Part shown: one piece after another, positions 18,389 to 26,397 of the stretch
How the letters are laid out: the number at the start of each line of letters is the position of its first letter
Position numbering within the stretch: the first letter of the stretch is position 1
Assembly: GCF_003172915.1 (NCBI RefSeq)
Contig: NZ_QGKU01000038.1
Location: 1 to 64,000, forward strand
Length of the DNA stretch: 64,000 nt
Direction of reading: 5' to 3'
Source: Meridianimarinicoccus roseus
Lineage (GTDB): Bacteria; Pseudomonadota; Alphaproteobacteria; Rhodobacterales; Rhodobacteraceae
Notes under the pieces: generated by a model
Databases searched by the model: none
The model's input: the letters and a program-made list of their open reading frames with translations, nothing else
What the model was told of the DNA's origin: nothing
Program-made: the position numbers and the translations under genes

Positions 18389-18805
18389 TCAGCCGCCGCA
18401 GCCGCCGATGGTGACTTTCACGTTCGCCGAGGCGCGCTTGAAGCTGCCGTCGGCCATCTGGGCGATGGCGACCACGTCCTGCGTGCCGGCAAGGCGGATG
18501 CGGGTCGCGGCCACATGCGCGCCTGCCAGCTTGCCGAAATGGAACGTCGCGACGCCCGGGGTCGGGTTGCCCGTTGCGATCAGCATGATCGCGGTCGCGC
18601 CGTCCGCGCCGACTTCGATCGGCACGGTGTTGCCGTTCTCGGCGATCTCCGGGGCGTTCAGGTCCACCCCGCCGTCTGCGACTTCGGCGCCGCCCGTGAA
18701 GGCGGCAATGACGTCATCGGCGGCGGCGTTGACCTGCATCGGCAGGAAGGCCGACGCTGCGGCGCCCGCCCCGATTGCGAGGGTCTCGCGTCGTGTGAAG
18801 ATCAT
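18389..18805 (-). CDS. soxY: SoxY, sulfur-carrier protein with GGCGG tail
   Basis: SoxY, 138 residues, holds the growing sulfur substrate on the cysteine of its flexible C-terminal tail, here VTIGGCGG at the very end, the diagnostic motif. A Tat leader is present at the start (FTRRETLAIGAGAAASAF). Thiosulfate is attached by SoxAX, cleaved by SoxB and oxidised by SoxCD on this tail. The gene lies between soxX and soxZ with short spacers. Confidence 0.98.
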   Translation of the reverse strand: MIFTRRETLAIGAGAAASAFLPMQVNAAADDVIAAFTGGAEVADGGVDLNAPEIAENGNTVPIEVGADGATAIMLIATGNPTPGVATFHFGKLAGAHVAATRIRLAGTQDVVAIAQMADGSFKRASANVKVTIGGCGG

Positions 18806-18828
18806 GGGAAACTCCTTCTGCTTCCGGG

Positions 18829-19314
18829 TCAGTCCTGCAGCGTGAGCAGGAAGGCGACGACGTCCTCGACCTGCTGGGCTGAAAGGATGGTGGGCATCTC
18901 GGCCGGGCCCGCCTTGCCGGTGTAAAGGTCACCGGGGCGCACATAGCCGCTGTTCTTGTAGTAGGCGGGCATGATGGTGCCGTCGAAGACCATCTTCGAG
19001 TTCACGACGATGCCGCGCAGGTCTGCTTCGGTCCAGCGCGACCCCGCACCATCGAGCACCGGCCCGACTTCGCCGTGCCAGGGCGCGTCCTTCAACGCGG
19101 TGACCTCGTGGCAGGCGATGCAGTTGCCGAGCCCTCGGTCGGTCATGACCGCCGCGCCTCTTGCAGGATCGCCTGCAACGCCGGTCAGCGAGGCGGCGAC
19201 CGAACCGTAATCGTCATGGGTCACATTCGACGGGGCGGTTTCTGCGGCTTGAACCGCGTTCGTGGCGGCGCAGGCAAGGCCCACACCCACCAGAACTGTT
19301 CTGAATAGCTTCAT
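18829..19314 (-). CDS. soxX: SoxX, monoheme subunit of SoxAX
   Basis: Monoheme c-type cytochrome of 161 residues with a signal peptide ending near NAVQA and one haem motif, CIACH (about residue 65). The distal Met candidate is in GTIMPAYY. It forms SoxAX with the gene product two steps downstream. It is the first gene of the soxXYZABCDEF run. The ATG follows GGGAGGAG, and the upstream intergenic space carries a candidate regulator site. Confidence 0.96.
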   Translation of the reverse strand: MKLFRTVLVGVGLACAATNAVQAAETAPSNVTHDDYGSVAASLTGVAGDPARGAAVMTDRGLGNCIACHEVTALKDAPWHGEVGPVLDGAGSRWTEADLRGIVVNSKMVFDGTIMPAYYKNSGYVRPGDLYTGKAGPAEMPTILSAQQVEDVVAFLLTLQD

Positions 19315-19348
19315 ATCTCCTCCCGTAGTTGAAGCTCACAAGTTCTGT

Positions 19349-19364
19349 TATTTGAATGTATTCG
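19349..19364. promoter_or_regulatory. Candidate SoxR-type operator between soxW and soxX
   Basis: The AT-rich gap between soxW and soxX (19315-19430) contains TATTTG AATG TATTCG. A closely similar string, TATTTG CAA TATTCG, lies in the soxV/soxS gap. In relatives the ArsR-family repressor SoxR is reported to bind the soxS-soxV and soxW-soxX intergenic regions, so sharing a motif at both places is what an operator would look like. Assignment is inferred from motif and position. Confidence 0.45.
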
Positions 19365-19430
19365 TCTGTTGCAGCGCGGCGCAAGAAAAGAAATCGCCCT
19401 GCGGCAGTTTGGACGGAACATTCATCCAGT

Positions 19431-20012
19431 TTATTGATTTCTCTCGGATCTGCGTTCTGAAATCCGGCGCGCATGGTATCGTTGGAAGTCCTCGCCATCC
19501 TCGATGGCGTAGCGTTCTTCCACAACCCAGGTCAGTAGATCGAGCGTCGTGTCCGCGCCGAAAGCGCCCGGCATCGTCGCGACGGCGGCCGCCGTTGCCG
19601 TGCTTCCCTCGTCCACGTCCTGCGGCAGGAATATTAGTGTCGGCGTGAACAGCATACCCCATTTGCGCGCCATCTGCCGTTCGCTCAGAACCTCACCGTC
19701 GAAATCGGTCACCTCCAGCGCACCATGCAGGTTCAGTTGGACAACGAAAAAATTGTCATGAAGGTAGCTGTCGATGTCAGGGCGCGGGAACACGTCGGTG
19801 TGCATCTTCTCGCAGTAGATGCAGCCGCGCTGTTCGAAGATGATGGCAAGCCGCTTGCCTTCGGCGTTTGCGTCTTCCAGGTCCTCGCGAAGGTCAAGGA
19901 AGGTCTCGCGCATCCAGGCGGCCTTGTGCAGCCCGTCGTCGCCCAGTTCTGCTGCGGGTGAGGGCAGCGCAAGGCTGACGGCCAGCCCGACTGTCGCAAT
20001 CAGGTTCTTCAT
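19431..20012 (-). CDS. soxW: SoxW, periplasmic thioredoxin-like protein
   Basis: Thioredoxin-fold protein of 193 residues with a signal peptide (MKNLIATVGLAVSLALPSPA) and a redox motif CIYC in EQRGCIYCEKMHTDVF. The cis-proline region is LFTPTLIFL. SoxW receives electrons from the membrane protein SoxV and is thought to keep periplasmic thiols, including the SoxY cysteine system, reduced. The ATG at 20012 follows GGGAGGAAAA. It directly follows soxV and precedes the soxX promoter region. Confidence 0.93.
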   Translation of the reverse strand: MKNLIATVGLAVSLALPSPAAELGDDGLHKAAWMRETFLDLREDLEDANAEGKRLAIIFEQRGCIYCEKMHTDVFPRPDIDSYLHDNFFVVQLNLHGALEVTDFDGEVLSERQMARKWGMLFTPTLIFLPQDVDEGSTATAAAVATMPGAFGADTTLDLLTWVVEERYAIEDGEDFQRYHARRISERRSERNQ

Positions 20013-20023
20013 CGTTTTCCTCC

Positions 20024-20764
20024 CTAGATCATTGACTTGAAAGCCGGGAATGTATCCAGCATCCACGCGGCGATGTAGTTCACGCTGTCGGTGGCGATGA
20101 GCACCGCGAAGAGGATCAGAAACACGCCCATCATGCGTTCCACGGTTCCGAGATGGCGGCGGAAGCGCGCTGCGAAACGCAGGAACGGACCGATGAAACC
20201 CGCCGCGAGAACGAAGGGCGCTGTCATGCCGATCCCGAAGACCAGCATCAACAGAAGGCCGCGTTGCGCCGTCGCCTCCTGGCTGGCCTGAAAGACCACT
20301 GCGGTCAGCACCCCGCCGACACACGGTGTCCAGCCGGCGGCGAAGGCCAGCCCGACGAGGAACGCGCCCGGCACCGACATCGTGCCGGTCTGGCCGCTGT
20401 CCATGCTGAAGCTGCGGTTCAGCAGACCGACACGGATCACCCCGAGGAAATGCAGGCCCAGCACGAAGACGATCAGCGCGGCGACCAGCCGGAATTCGGT
20501 CTGGTAGCTGCGAAAGGTCTGGCTGAGGCTGAAAGCCGCTGCGCCCAGCAGCACGAACACCGTGATGATCCCCAGCGAGAACATCACCGAGGCGAGCAGC
20601 GCGCGGCGCCGCAACCCGGCGGGCAGGCTGCCATCGGACTGGATCTCGGCCATGCTGGCACCGGCCATGTAGGACAGGTAAAACGGAACGATCGGCAGGA
20701 TGCAGGGTGAAAAGAAGACGATCACCCCGCCCAGCAATGCGCTGACGACGGAAACTTCGAACAC
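20024..20764 (-). CDS. soxV: SoxV, CcdA/DsbD-like thiol-electron transporter
   Basis: Inner-membrane protein of 246 residues with six predicted helices. It has the two redox cysteines of the CcdA family in FFSPCILPIVPFYLSYM and GWTPCVGGVL. It moves reducing equivalents from cytoplasmic thioredoxin to SoxW. The start is a GTG at 20764 preceded by GGGAGGGG. It diverges from soxS across a short operator region and is followed after 11 bases by soxW. Confidence 0.95.
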   Translation of the reverse strand: MFEVSVVSALLGGVIVFFSPCILPIVPFYLSYMAGASMAEIQSDGSLPAGLRRRALLASVMFSLGIITVFVLLGAAAFSLSQTFRSYQTEFRLVAALIVFVLGLHFLGVIRVGLLNRSFSMDSGQTGTMSVPGAFLVGLAFAAGWTPCVGGVLTAVVFQASQEATAQRGLLLMLVFGIGMTAPFVLAAGFIGPFLRFAARFRRHLGTVERMMGVFLILFAVLIATDSVNYIAAWMLDTFPAFKSMI

Positions 20765-20797
20765 GTGCGCGCCCCTCCCTGCGGCTTGCGGGAATTA

Positions 20798-20828
20798 CAT
20801 TCGCATTCTATGATATTTGCAATATTCG
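20798..20828. promoter_or_regulatory. Candidate SoxR-type operator in the soxV-soxS divergent promoter
   Basis: The short AT-rich gap between divergent soxV and soxS carries CATTCGCATTC (20798-20808, a direct repeat of CATTC) and TATTTG CAA TATTCG (20814-20828). The second string closely matches the one in the soxW-soxX gap. Its placement would let one repressor control both soxVW and soxS. Functional assignment is an inference. Confidence 0.45.
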
Positions 20829-20853
20829 CGTGGCACGGGGAGGTGCGGCAAAC

Positions 20854-21273
20854 ATGCGCATTCTGCAATGGGTTCCTGTGCCGACCGGGCCTTTTGGGCT
20901 CCCGCGGCTGATGCTGTCTGCGTTTGCGGCGTTGTGGCTGGGGCATGGCGCTGGCGCGCAGACGGCTGAGCTGGTGATGGTGGAACAGCATGGTTGCCAC
21001 TGGTGCGAAGCCTGGAATGCGGAGGTGGCGGCGATCTATCCCAAGACGGCGGAAGGGCGGTTCGCGCCGCTGCGCCGGATCGATCTGCGCGCGCCCGTGC
21101 CGATGGACCTTTCTCTTGACGGGCGCGCGGTGTTCACGCCGACCTTCATCCTTGTGCAGGACGGGCGCGAGCTGGCCCGGATGGAAGGCTATGGCGGGGA
21201 CGAGCTGTTCTGGTGGGGTCTGTCGGCGCTGCTGGCGGAGCACACGGATTTCAAGGGAGGAGAAGGCGAATGA
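20854..21273 (+). CDS. soxS: SoxS, thioredoxin-like protein
   Basis: Periplasmic thioredoxin-fold protein of 139 residues from the chosen ATG, with a signal peptide (LSAFAALWLGHGAGAQ) and redox motif CHWC in EQHGCHWCEAW. The cis-proline segment is FTPTFILVQDG. In Paracoccus, SoxS reactivates the SoxYZ carrier. A GTG eight codons upstream is in frame, but the ATG at 20854 has GGGGAGG in front. Unlike the other sox genes it is on the plus strand, divergent from soxV. Its stop overlaps the next gene's start by four bases, so the two are coupled. Confidence 0.88.
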   Translation: MRILQWVPVPTGPFGLPRLMLSAFAALWLGHGAGAQTAELVMVEQHGCHWCEAWNAEVAAIYPKTAEGRFAPLRRIDLRAPVPMDLSLDGRAVFTPTFILVQDGRELARMEGYGGDELFWWGLSALLAEHTDFKGGEGE

Positions 21274-21797
21274 CAAGATGTTTGGGGGCGCTGCTGGCCG
21301 CGGGGCTGGCGATGGCGGGCCTGCCGGGCACTGGCGCGGCGCAAGACACGGCCGGGGAGGACGGGGCCTTCGTGACCTTCCGGGTGCTAAAGCCCGAGAT
21401 GGCACTGAAGGCGGCGCAGGCCGCGCTGGAGCACTGTCGCGCAGAGGGCTACCAGGTTGGCGTTACGGTCGTGGACCGGTTCGGTCTGCCGCAGGTGTTC
21501 CTGCGCGACCGCTTCGCGGGGGCGCATGTGCAGGACACCTCCTTCCGCAAGGCATGGACGGCGGTCAGTTTCCGCACCGGGACATCGGCCCTGCACGAGG
21601 AGACCGCGCCGGGGACGGAGTCCTTCGGGATCAGGTTCCTGGAGACGGCGCTGCCGCTGGGCGGCGGGCTGCCGGTCATGGGCGGTGACGGCTCGATGGT
21701 CGGTGGGATCGGCGTGTCCGGCGCGCCCGGCCCGTCGCTTGACGACGTCTGCGCGCAGGCGGGACTGGACGCGATCGAGTTCGACATAGCGTTCTGA
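21270..21797 (+). CDS. GlcG/HbpS-like heme-binding domain protein, exported
   Basis: Exported protein of 175 residues in the GlcG/HbpS (former DUF336) family, with a signal peptide ending near GTGAAQD. Family blocks are visible in ALKAAQAALEHCRAEGYQVGVTVVDRFGLPQVFLRD, in the middle (SFRKAWTAVSF), and in a C-terminal glycine-rich IGGIGVSG-like segment reading VGGIGVSGAPG. Some relatives bind haem or sense redox stress, but activity here is unknown. The ATG overlaps the soxS stop (ATGA), so it belongs to the soxS operon. A stem-loop element follows the stop. Confidence 0.8.
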   Translation: MTRCLGALLAAGLAMAGLPGTGAAQDTAGEDGAFVTFRVLKPEMALKAAQAALEHCRAEGYQVGVTVVDRFGLPQVFLRDRFAGAHVQDTSFRKAWTAVSFRTGTSALHEETAPGTESFGIRFLETALPLGGGLPVMGGDGSMVGGIGVSGAPGPSLDDVCAQAGLDAIEFDIAF

Positions 21798-21855
21798 TCA
21801 GAAAGGCCGCGCGCGAGGCGGCGGGCACGATACCTGTCCCTGCGGGGCGGGGCGG

Positions 21856-21931
21856 CTCCCGCCCGTCGCCCCCCGCGCGTGCCGCGCGGGCGGCTCCCGT
21901 TGGGCCGGGCCCGGGCGCTGCCGCGCCCGGG
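21856..21931 (+). repeat. Two-stem-loop intergenic element, copy A
   Basis: Copy A of a dispersed element also found at 41915 and 54263. It begins CTCCCGCCCGTC, followed by stem 1 (CCCGCGCG at 21872-21879 pairing with 21883-21890, loop TGC), the box CCCGTTGGGCCGGG, and stem 2 (CCCGGGCGC at 21910-21918 pairing with 21923-21931, loop TGCC). The stem sequences differ from the other copies but pair perfectly. It lies between the convergent 3' ends of the GlcG-like gene and the M42 peptidase gene, so it may act as a terminator or RNA 3'-end structure. Confidence 0.8.
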
Positions 21932-21957
21932 CGGTCACCCCCGACCCGCGGCGCGGC

Positions 21958-23007
21958 CTACATCGTGCGCAGGTAGGCGCCGAGGATGTCGCGCGCGGCG
22001 GCGAGGTCGGTCTTGTGGATCATCTCGGTCACGGTGTGGATGTATCGCGTGCCCACCACGATCCCGATCGCGCGCGCGCCCGCCGCGGCCTGCTGCGCCG
22101 CCGCGCCGTCCTGTCCGCCCGCGCGCAGCATGGTGCGCTGGAACGGGATCTCTTCGGCCTCGGCGAGGTTGGCAAACGTATCGACCAGCCCGCGATCGGC
22201 GATGAACGAGCCATCCCGGATATGCAGTCCGAAGCCCTTGCCCTGTTGAGTCGTGCGGTCCTGTTCCGGCACGCCGGGCGTGTCGCAGGCCAGCGTGGTA
22301 TCCACGCCGATGCCGATATCCGGGCGCACTGCGAAGGCTGCGGTTCGCGCCCCGCGCAGGCCGACCTCTTCCTGACAGGTGAAGGCAACGTGGATTTCGG
22401 CATCTGTCCGGGTCTCGCCCAACATCCGGATCGCCTCGATCCCAAGCCAGCAGGCGATCCGGTTGTCGAGGGCCTTCGAGACGACCTTGTCACCGATCTC
22501 GAGGAACGGTTCCTCCATCACCACCATGTCGCCGACGCGCACCTTGTCGGCCGTCGCCTCGCCCAGCCCCAGGTCGATGAAGAATTCGCTGATCTCGGGC
22601 ACTTTCTTGCGATCCTCGGGGCTGGCGATGTGCACCGGGCGCCCGCCGGGATTCATTACCCCAAGCAGGTCGCCGCCTTCGGTGCATACCCGAACCCGGC
22701 GCGAGAACAGGTTGCGCGGATCGAACCCCCCGACCGGCTGGACATAGACATAGCCCTGTTCGGTGATGTGGCTGACGAGGAAGCCGATCTCGTCCATGTG
22801 GCACAGCAGCATGACCTTCAGGGGTTCGGTGCCGGTGCCGTCGCGGCGGCAAAGCAACGAGCCCATCGCGTCCTCTTCTACCGCGTCGAACAGTCCATCT
22901 ATCTCGCTTCGGATCAGGTCGCGCACGCGGTCTTCCTGTCCGGGCACGCCGGGGGTTTCGCACAGTCGCTTGAGCAGGTCGATGTTGAGGGGCGCACTGT
23001 CGGTCAT
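21958..23007 (-). CDS. M42 family metallopeptidase
   Basis: Cytoplasmic aminopeptidase-like enzyme of 349 residues in the M42 family (glutamyl aminopeptidase/FrvX type), usually a dodecameric dimetal hydrolase. Metal-ligand blocks are visible: LLCHMDEIGFLVS, SKALDNRIACW, CQEEVGLRGA, IGVDTTLACDTPG and RYIHTVTEM. The start at 23007 was chosen because GAAAGG lies 6 bases upstream; an in-frame ATG two codons earlier touches the same site. It stands alone, flanked by element A downstream and a terminator of the next gene upstream. It probably trims peptides. No link to the sox genes is evident. Confidence 0.92.
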   Translation of the reverse strand: MTDSAPLNIDLLKRLCETPGVPGQEDRVRDLIRSEIDGLFDAVEEDAMGSLLCRRDGTGTEPLKVMLLCHMDEIGFLVSHITEQGYVYVQPVGGFDPRNLFSRRVRVCTEGGDLLGVMNPGGRPVHIASPEDRKKVPEISEFFIDLGLGEATADKVRVGDMVVMEEPFLEIGDKVVSKALDNRIACWLGIEAIRMLGETRTDAEIHVAFTCQEEVGLRGARTAAFAVRPDIGIGVDTTLACDTPGVPEQDRTTQQGKGFGLHIRDGSFIADRGLVDTFANLAEAEEIPFQRTMLRAGGQDGAAAQQAAAGARAIGIVVGTRYIHTVTEMIHKTDLAAARDILGAYLRTM

Positions 23008-23133
23008 GGGCATCCTTTCAGGTGAACGGCAGATCGGTCTGCAGTGTCGATCCGCCTTGGTATCGCGCATCGCCGCAGGAAGGACCAGAGCCAGCGCGCT
23101 GCCCGTGCTTCGGCCCGGCGCGGTGCGAAACAG

Positions 23134-23163
23134 AAAAAACGCCGTCTCCCGAAGGAGACGGCG
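23134..23163 (-). terminator. Rho-independent terminator of the VPLPA-CTERM gene
   Basis: On the minus strand the stem GCCGTCTCC / GGAGACGGC (9 perfect pairs, 23141-23149 with 23154-23162) closes a TTCG tetraloop and is followed by TTTTTT (23139-23134). It lies about 70 bases after the stop at 23232 and separates that gene from the M42 gene. Confidence 0.92.
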
Positions 23164-23231
23164 TGCCGGGAAATGAACTGGTGAAGGAAGCGACTTGGAA
23201 ATGAACTGATCAACAACTGGGCGAGAACCGG

Positions 23232-23864
23232 TCAGGACGCCCGGCTGCGGGTGCGCAGCGCTGCCAGCGCCCCGATACCGGCCAGCGCCAGCGGCAACCC
23301 GGCGGGCAGGGGCACCGGGGCCGGGCTTGGTGCCGGTGCGGGCATCACGGCCCCGACCCGTTCGGCTGTATAGATCACGCCGAGCGGGCGCTTGTCGCGG
23401 CCATAGAACGCATCGCTGTCATAAAAGCGCAGCGCGACGTGGATCGGGCCTGTATACCCGTCGAGCACATAGGACACCTTGTGGGCGCTGTCCCCGTCGA
23501 GCCCGCTGATGGATTCGGTGTAGTGGCCCGGATTGTGATAGTGGTCGGGCCAGGAGTGCTTGTTCTTGAAGGCCTCGCGCTGCAGCAGGAAATCCAGCTT
23601 GCCGTTTTTCCCGCCGGGATGCGTGAACACGAAATCAAGGCTGAGCGTGCCTTCGGCGAAGCCGTCGAAGGTCAGGAAGTCGATGTCGTTCTGCTTGTTC
23701 TGCGCGCCGGTGACCAGACGCACGTCACTGCTGAAGACAGGCGCGCTTGCCGGGTTGCCCGCGAAGTCGCCATTCGGGTCGGATGCCTCACTGGCCGGAA
23801 GGGTGGCCGCACTGACGCCGGTCGAGAAAAGTGCTGCAATAAGTGTGATGACGATGTGCTTCAT
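23232..23864 (-). CDS. VPLPA-CTERM sorting domain protein
   Basis: Exported protein of 210 residues of unknown function. A signal peptide (MKHIVITLIAALFSTGVSAA) is followed by a soluble domain of roughly 150 residues with no recognised motif. The C-terminal tail reads VPLPAGLPLALAGIGALAALRTR: the VPLPA motif, a membrane helix and basic residues. This is the Rhodobacterales version of PEP-CTERM sorting, where an exosortase-like system processes the tail for surface display. It is monocistronic with its own terminator. Two further members of this class, one broken, occur near 49-51 kb. Confidence 0.85.
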   Translation of the reverse strand: MKHIVITLIAALFSTGVSAATLPASEASDPNGDFAGNPASAPVFSSDVRLVTGAQNKQNDIDFLTFDGFAEGTLSLDFVFTHPGGKNGKLDFLLQREAFKNKHSWPDHYHNPGHYTESISGLDGDSAHKVSYVLDGYTGPIHVALRFYDSDAFYGRDKRPLGVIYTAERVGAVMPAPAPSPAPVPLPAGLPLALAGIGALAALRTRSRAS

Positions 23865-24028
23865 GCCGTGTCCTCCGTGACTGAGGTTTACATAGACGGC
23901 ACAATGATTTCGGAGAAGTGACCGAAGGTATAGGACGGCGATGCATCCGAGACATGGCTGAGCAAAAGAAGAGGGGGCGCCGCCGCAGCGACGCCCCCCG
24001 ATCCTCGGTCCTGCCGTGTCGTCCGGCT

Positions 24029-25084
24029 TCAGTTCAGGTCGCGCGCGTTGGCCGCTTCCATGTCCGCCTCGGCCTTGGCGACGGCGTCCTGCAGCGCGGC
24101 GAAGATCCGCTCGCCGCCATCGACATTGGCCTGGAACCAGTCATAGACCGGCGCCGCCGCGTCGCGGAACTGCGCCATCTCGTCCGGCGAGGGTACGTAG
24201 ATCTCCCCGCCACCTTCCACGAACGCCTCGTAGGCGGCAATGGACTTGCGCTTGGGGCTGGCGAAGGTCGCCTGCTGAAGCTGATAGAACCCGTCATTCA
24301 CCACGCGGCGCAGATCCTCGGGCATGGACAGGAAGCGGTCGTTGTTCATCCACCACAGCGCGCCCATGTAGGCGTGCCCGTCCAGCGTGATGTATTGCAG
24401 TCCGGCATCGGGAAACTTCATGCCCATGATGTCGGTGATGCCGTTCTTGGTGCCTTCCACGACGCCGGTCTGCAGCGAGGTGAACAACTCGGGCCACGGG
24501 ATCGGCGTCGGCGCGGCGCCGAGCGCGCGGGTCAGTTCCTGCGGCAGGTCGGCGACGACCGTTCGGATCTTCAGCCCCTCAAGGTCCGACGGCTGGCGCA
24601 CGGTGCGCTGGGTGTTGGCGAAGTTGCGCCATCCGCCGGTGTTGCCGATGGTCATCAGCCGGATCGTGCCGCCGCTGTCCTCAAGCGCCATATCCCGCAT
24701 GGTGCGCACAAAATCGCCCTGCAGCACGGTCTCTGCCACACGGTCTCCTGTCATCAGGTAGGGCAGGTCCAGCACCTGCACGTAGGGGAAGATCCCCGCC
24801 GCACCGCCCGAGGTGGAGATGAAGATGTCGATTGATCCGTCGGAGACGCCCTGAAGGCACTCTGCGCCATTGCTGCACAGCTGCGTGCCGATGAACAGCT
24901 CCACTGCGATCGCGCCGTTCGACGCGGCCTCCACGTAGTTCTTGAACACGACCAGCCCGTCGTAATCTTCGTCGTTCTCGTTGGAATTGGCGGTGGCGCG
25001 CAAAGTATAGTCCTGCGCGAGAGCTGCGAGTGGCGCGGCGGCTAGCGCTGCGGCCAGAAGCGGTGTGGTGAGGTGTCTGAGCAT
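24029..25084 (-). CDS. TRAP transporter solute-binding protein, DctP family
   Basis: Periplasmic binding protein of 351 residues, signal peptide ending near AALAQ. DctP-family landmarks are FIGTQLCSNGAECLQGVSDGSIDI, the region TGGWRNFANTQRTVRQPSDLEGLKIRT split around residue 170, and PIPWPELFTSLQTGVVEG. The family arginine that binds a carboxylate or sulfonate is probably in LKIRTVV. Two cysteines in QLCSNGAECLQ could form a disulfide. It is the last gene of a six-gene minus-strand operon that begins with the SsuD-like monooxygenase. I infer the ligand to be a sulfoquinovose glycoside or related sulfonate. Confidence 0.92.
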   Translation of the reverse strand: MLRHLTTPLLAAALAAAPLAALAQDYTLRATANSNENDEDYDGLVVFKNYVEAASNGAIAVELFIGTQLCSNGAECLQGVSDGSIDIFISTSGGAAGIFPYVQVLDLPYLMTGDRVAETVLQGDFVRTMRDMALEDSGGTIRLMTIGNTGGWRNFANTQRTVRQPSDLEGLKIRTVVADLPQELTRALGAAPTPIPWPELFTSLQTGVVEGTKNGITDIMGMKFPDAGLQYITLDGHAYMGALWWMNNDRFLSMPEDLRRVVNDGFYQLQQATFASPKRKSIAAYEAFVEGGGEIYVPSPDEMAQFRDAAAPVYDWFQANVDGGERIFAALQDAVAKAEADMEAANARDLN

Positions 25085-25107
25085 GTCTTTTCTCCCTGTC
25101 AGATGCT

Positions 25108-26397
25108 CTAGTTCACGAAGCCCGCAAGGCGGGGCACGGTCATGGAAAAGGCGGGCACGAAGGTGATCAGGAAGATCACCGCGATCTCGACCGCGAGGAA
25201 CGGCAGGATGGCGCGAGCGATGGTTTCGACCCGTTCGCCAGACACGCTGGAGGCGACGAACAGCACCAGCCCCATTGGCGGCGTCGCCAGCCCGACGGTC
25301 AGGTTGACCGACATGATGATAGCGAAATGCACGCTGTCCACGCCGAGATCGGTGAAGATCGGCCCCAGGATCGGCCCGAGGATGATGATCGCGGGTCCGG
25401 CATCGAGGAACATGCCGACGATGAACAGCAGAAGGTTGATCAGGAACAGGAGTATCAGCGGGTTTTCCGACAGCCCGAGGATGATCGCGGCCAGCGTTTC
25501 GGGCGCGTGGCTGAGCGAGACGACTGTCTTGAAAGCCATCGCGGAGCCGACCAGAAGCAGCACCACCGCCGATGTCATACCGGCGCGGGCCAGCACGTCC
25601 GGGATCTCGGCTAGACGCAGCGATCTGAGAACGAACAGCCCGATCACCAGCGCGTAGGCGACGGCGACTGCGGCGGCCTCGGTCGGGGTGAACACTCCGC
25701 CAAGGATGCCGCCAAGGATGATGACGGGCGTCAGCAGCGGGAAGAACGCCTTCAGGCTGGCGCGGCCTGTTTCGCCCCAGGTGGTGCGCGGCGAGGCGAT
25801 CGGAAAGTCATATCGGTCGGCCATGACCTTGATCATCAGCATCAGCCCGAGCCCGACGAGGATGCCAGGCACGATCCCCGCAAGGAAAAGCGCCGCGACC
25901 GACTCGCCCATCACGTAGGCGTATATGATCATGATGCCCGACGGTGGGATGATCGGCCCGATCACCGAACTCGCCGCGGTGATCGCGGCGGCGAAACGGC
26001 GGGTGTAACCCTGTCTTTCCATCGCCGGGATCAGCATCGATCCAAGCGCCGAGGTGTCCGCCACGGCCGATCCTGACAGTCCCGCGAACAGCATCGAGGA
26101 CAGCACATTCACATGCGCCAGCCCGCCGCGCAGGTGCCCCATCAGCGCCTGGCTGAATTCCACCAGCCGCGCGGTGATGCCACCGCGGTTCATCAACTCT
26201 CCCGCGAGCATGAAGAACGGGATCGCCATCAGCGGAAAGCTGTCCATACCGTTATAGACGTTGCGATAAAGCAGGGCGATGTCGCGTTCCTGACCGTTCA
26301 GGAACAAAAGCAGCCCCGGCGCGGCCAGCATCGCGAAGAACACCGGCAGGCCGATGAGCAGAAAAACGAGGAAAAGTGGCAGGAACCAGATCAGCAT
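25108..26397 (-). CDS. TRAP transporter large permease, DctM family
   Basis: Inner-membrane large subunit of the TRAP transporter, 429 residues, about 12 hydrophobic helices. DctM landmarks are MAIPFFMLAGELMNRGGI, MLFAGLSGSAVADTSALGSMLIP, IGPIIPPSGIMI and VNLTVGLATPPMGLVLFV. It uses a sodium or proton gradient to import the ligand delivered by the binding protein. It starts immediately after the DctQ stop codon, with no spacer, so the two membrane subunits are co-translated. Confidence 0.95.
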   Translation of the reverse strand: MLIWFLPLFLVFLLIGLPVFFAMLAAPGLLLFLNGQERDIALLYRNVYNGMDSFPLMAIPFFMLAGELMNRGGITARLVEFSQALMGHLRGGLAHVNVLSSMLFAGLSGSAVADTSALGSMLIPAMERQGYTRRFAAAITAASSVIGPIIPPSGIMIIYAYVMGESVAALFLAGIVPGILVGLGLMLMIKVMADRYDFPIASPRTTWGETGRASLKAFFPLLTPVIILGGILGGVFTPTEAAAVAVAYALVIGLFVLRSLRLAEIPDVLARAGMTSAVVLLLVGSAMAFKTVVSLSHAPETLAAIILGLSENPLILLFLINLLLFIVGMFLDAGPAIIILGPILGPIFTDLGVDSVHFAIIMSVNLTVGLATPPMGLVLFVASSVSGERVETIARAILPFLAVEIAVIFLITFVPAFSMTVPRLAGFVN

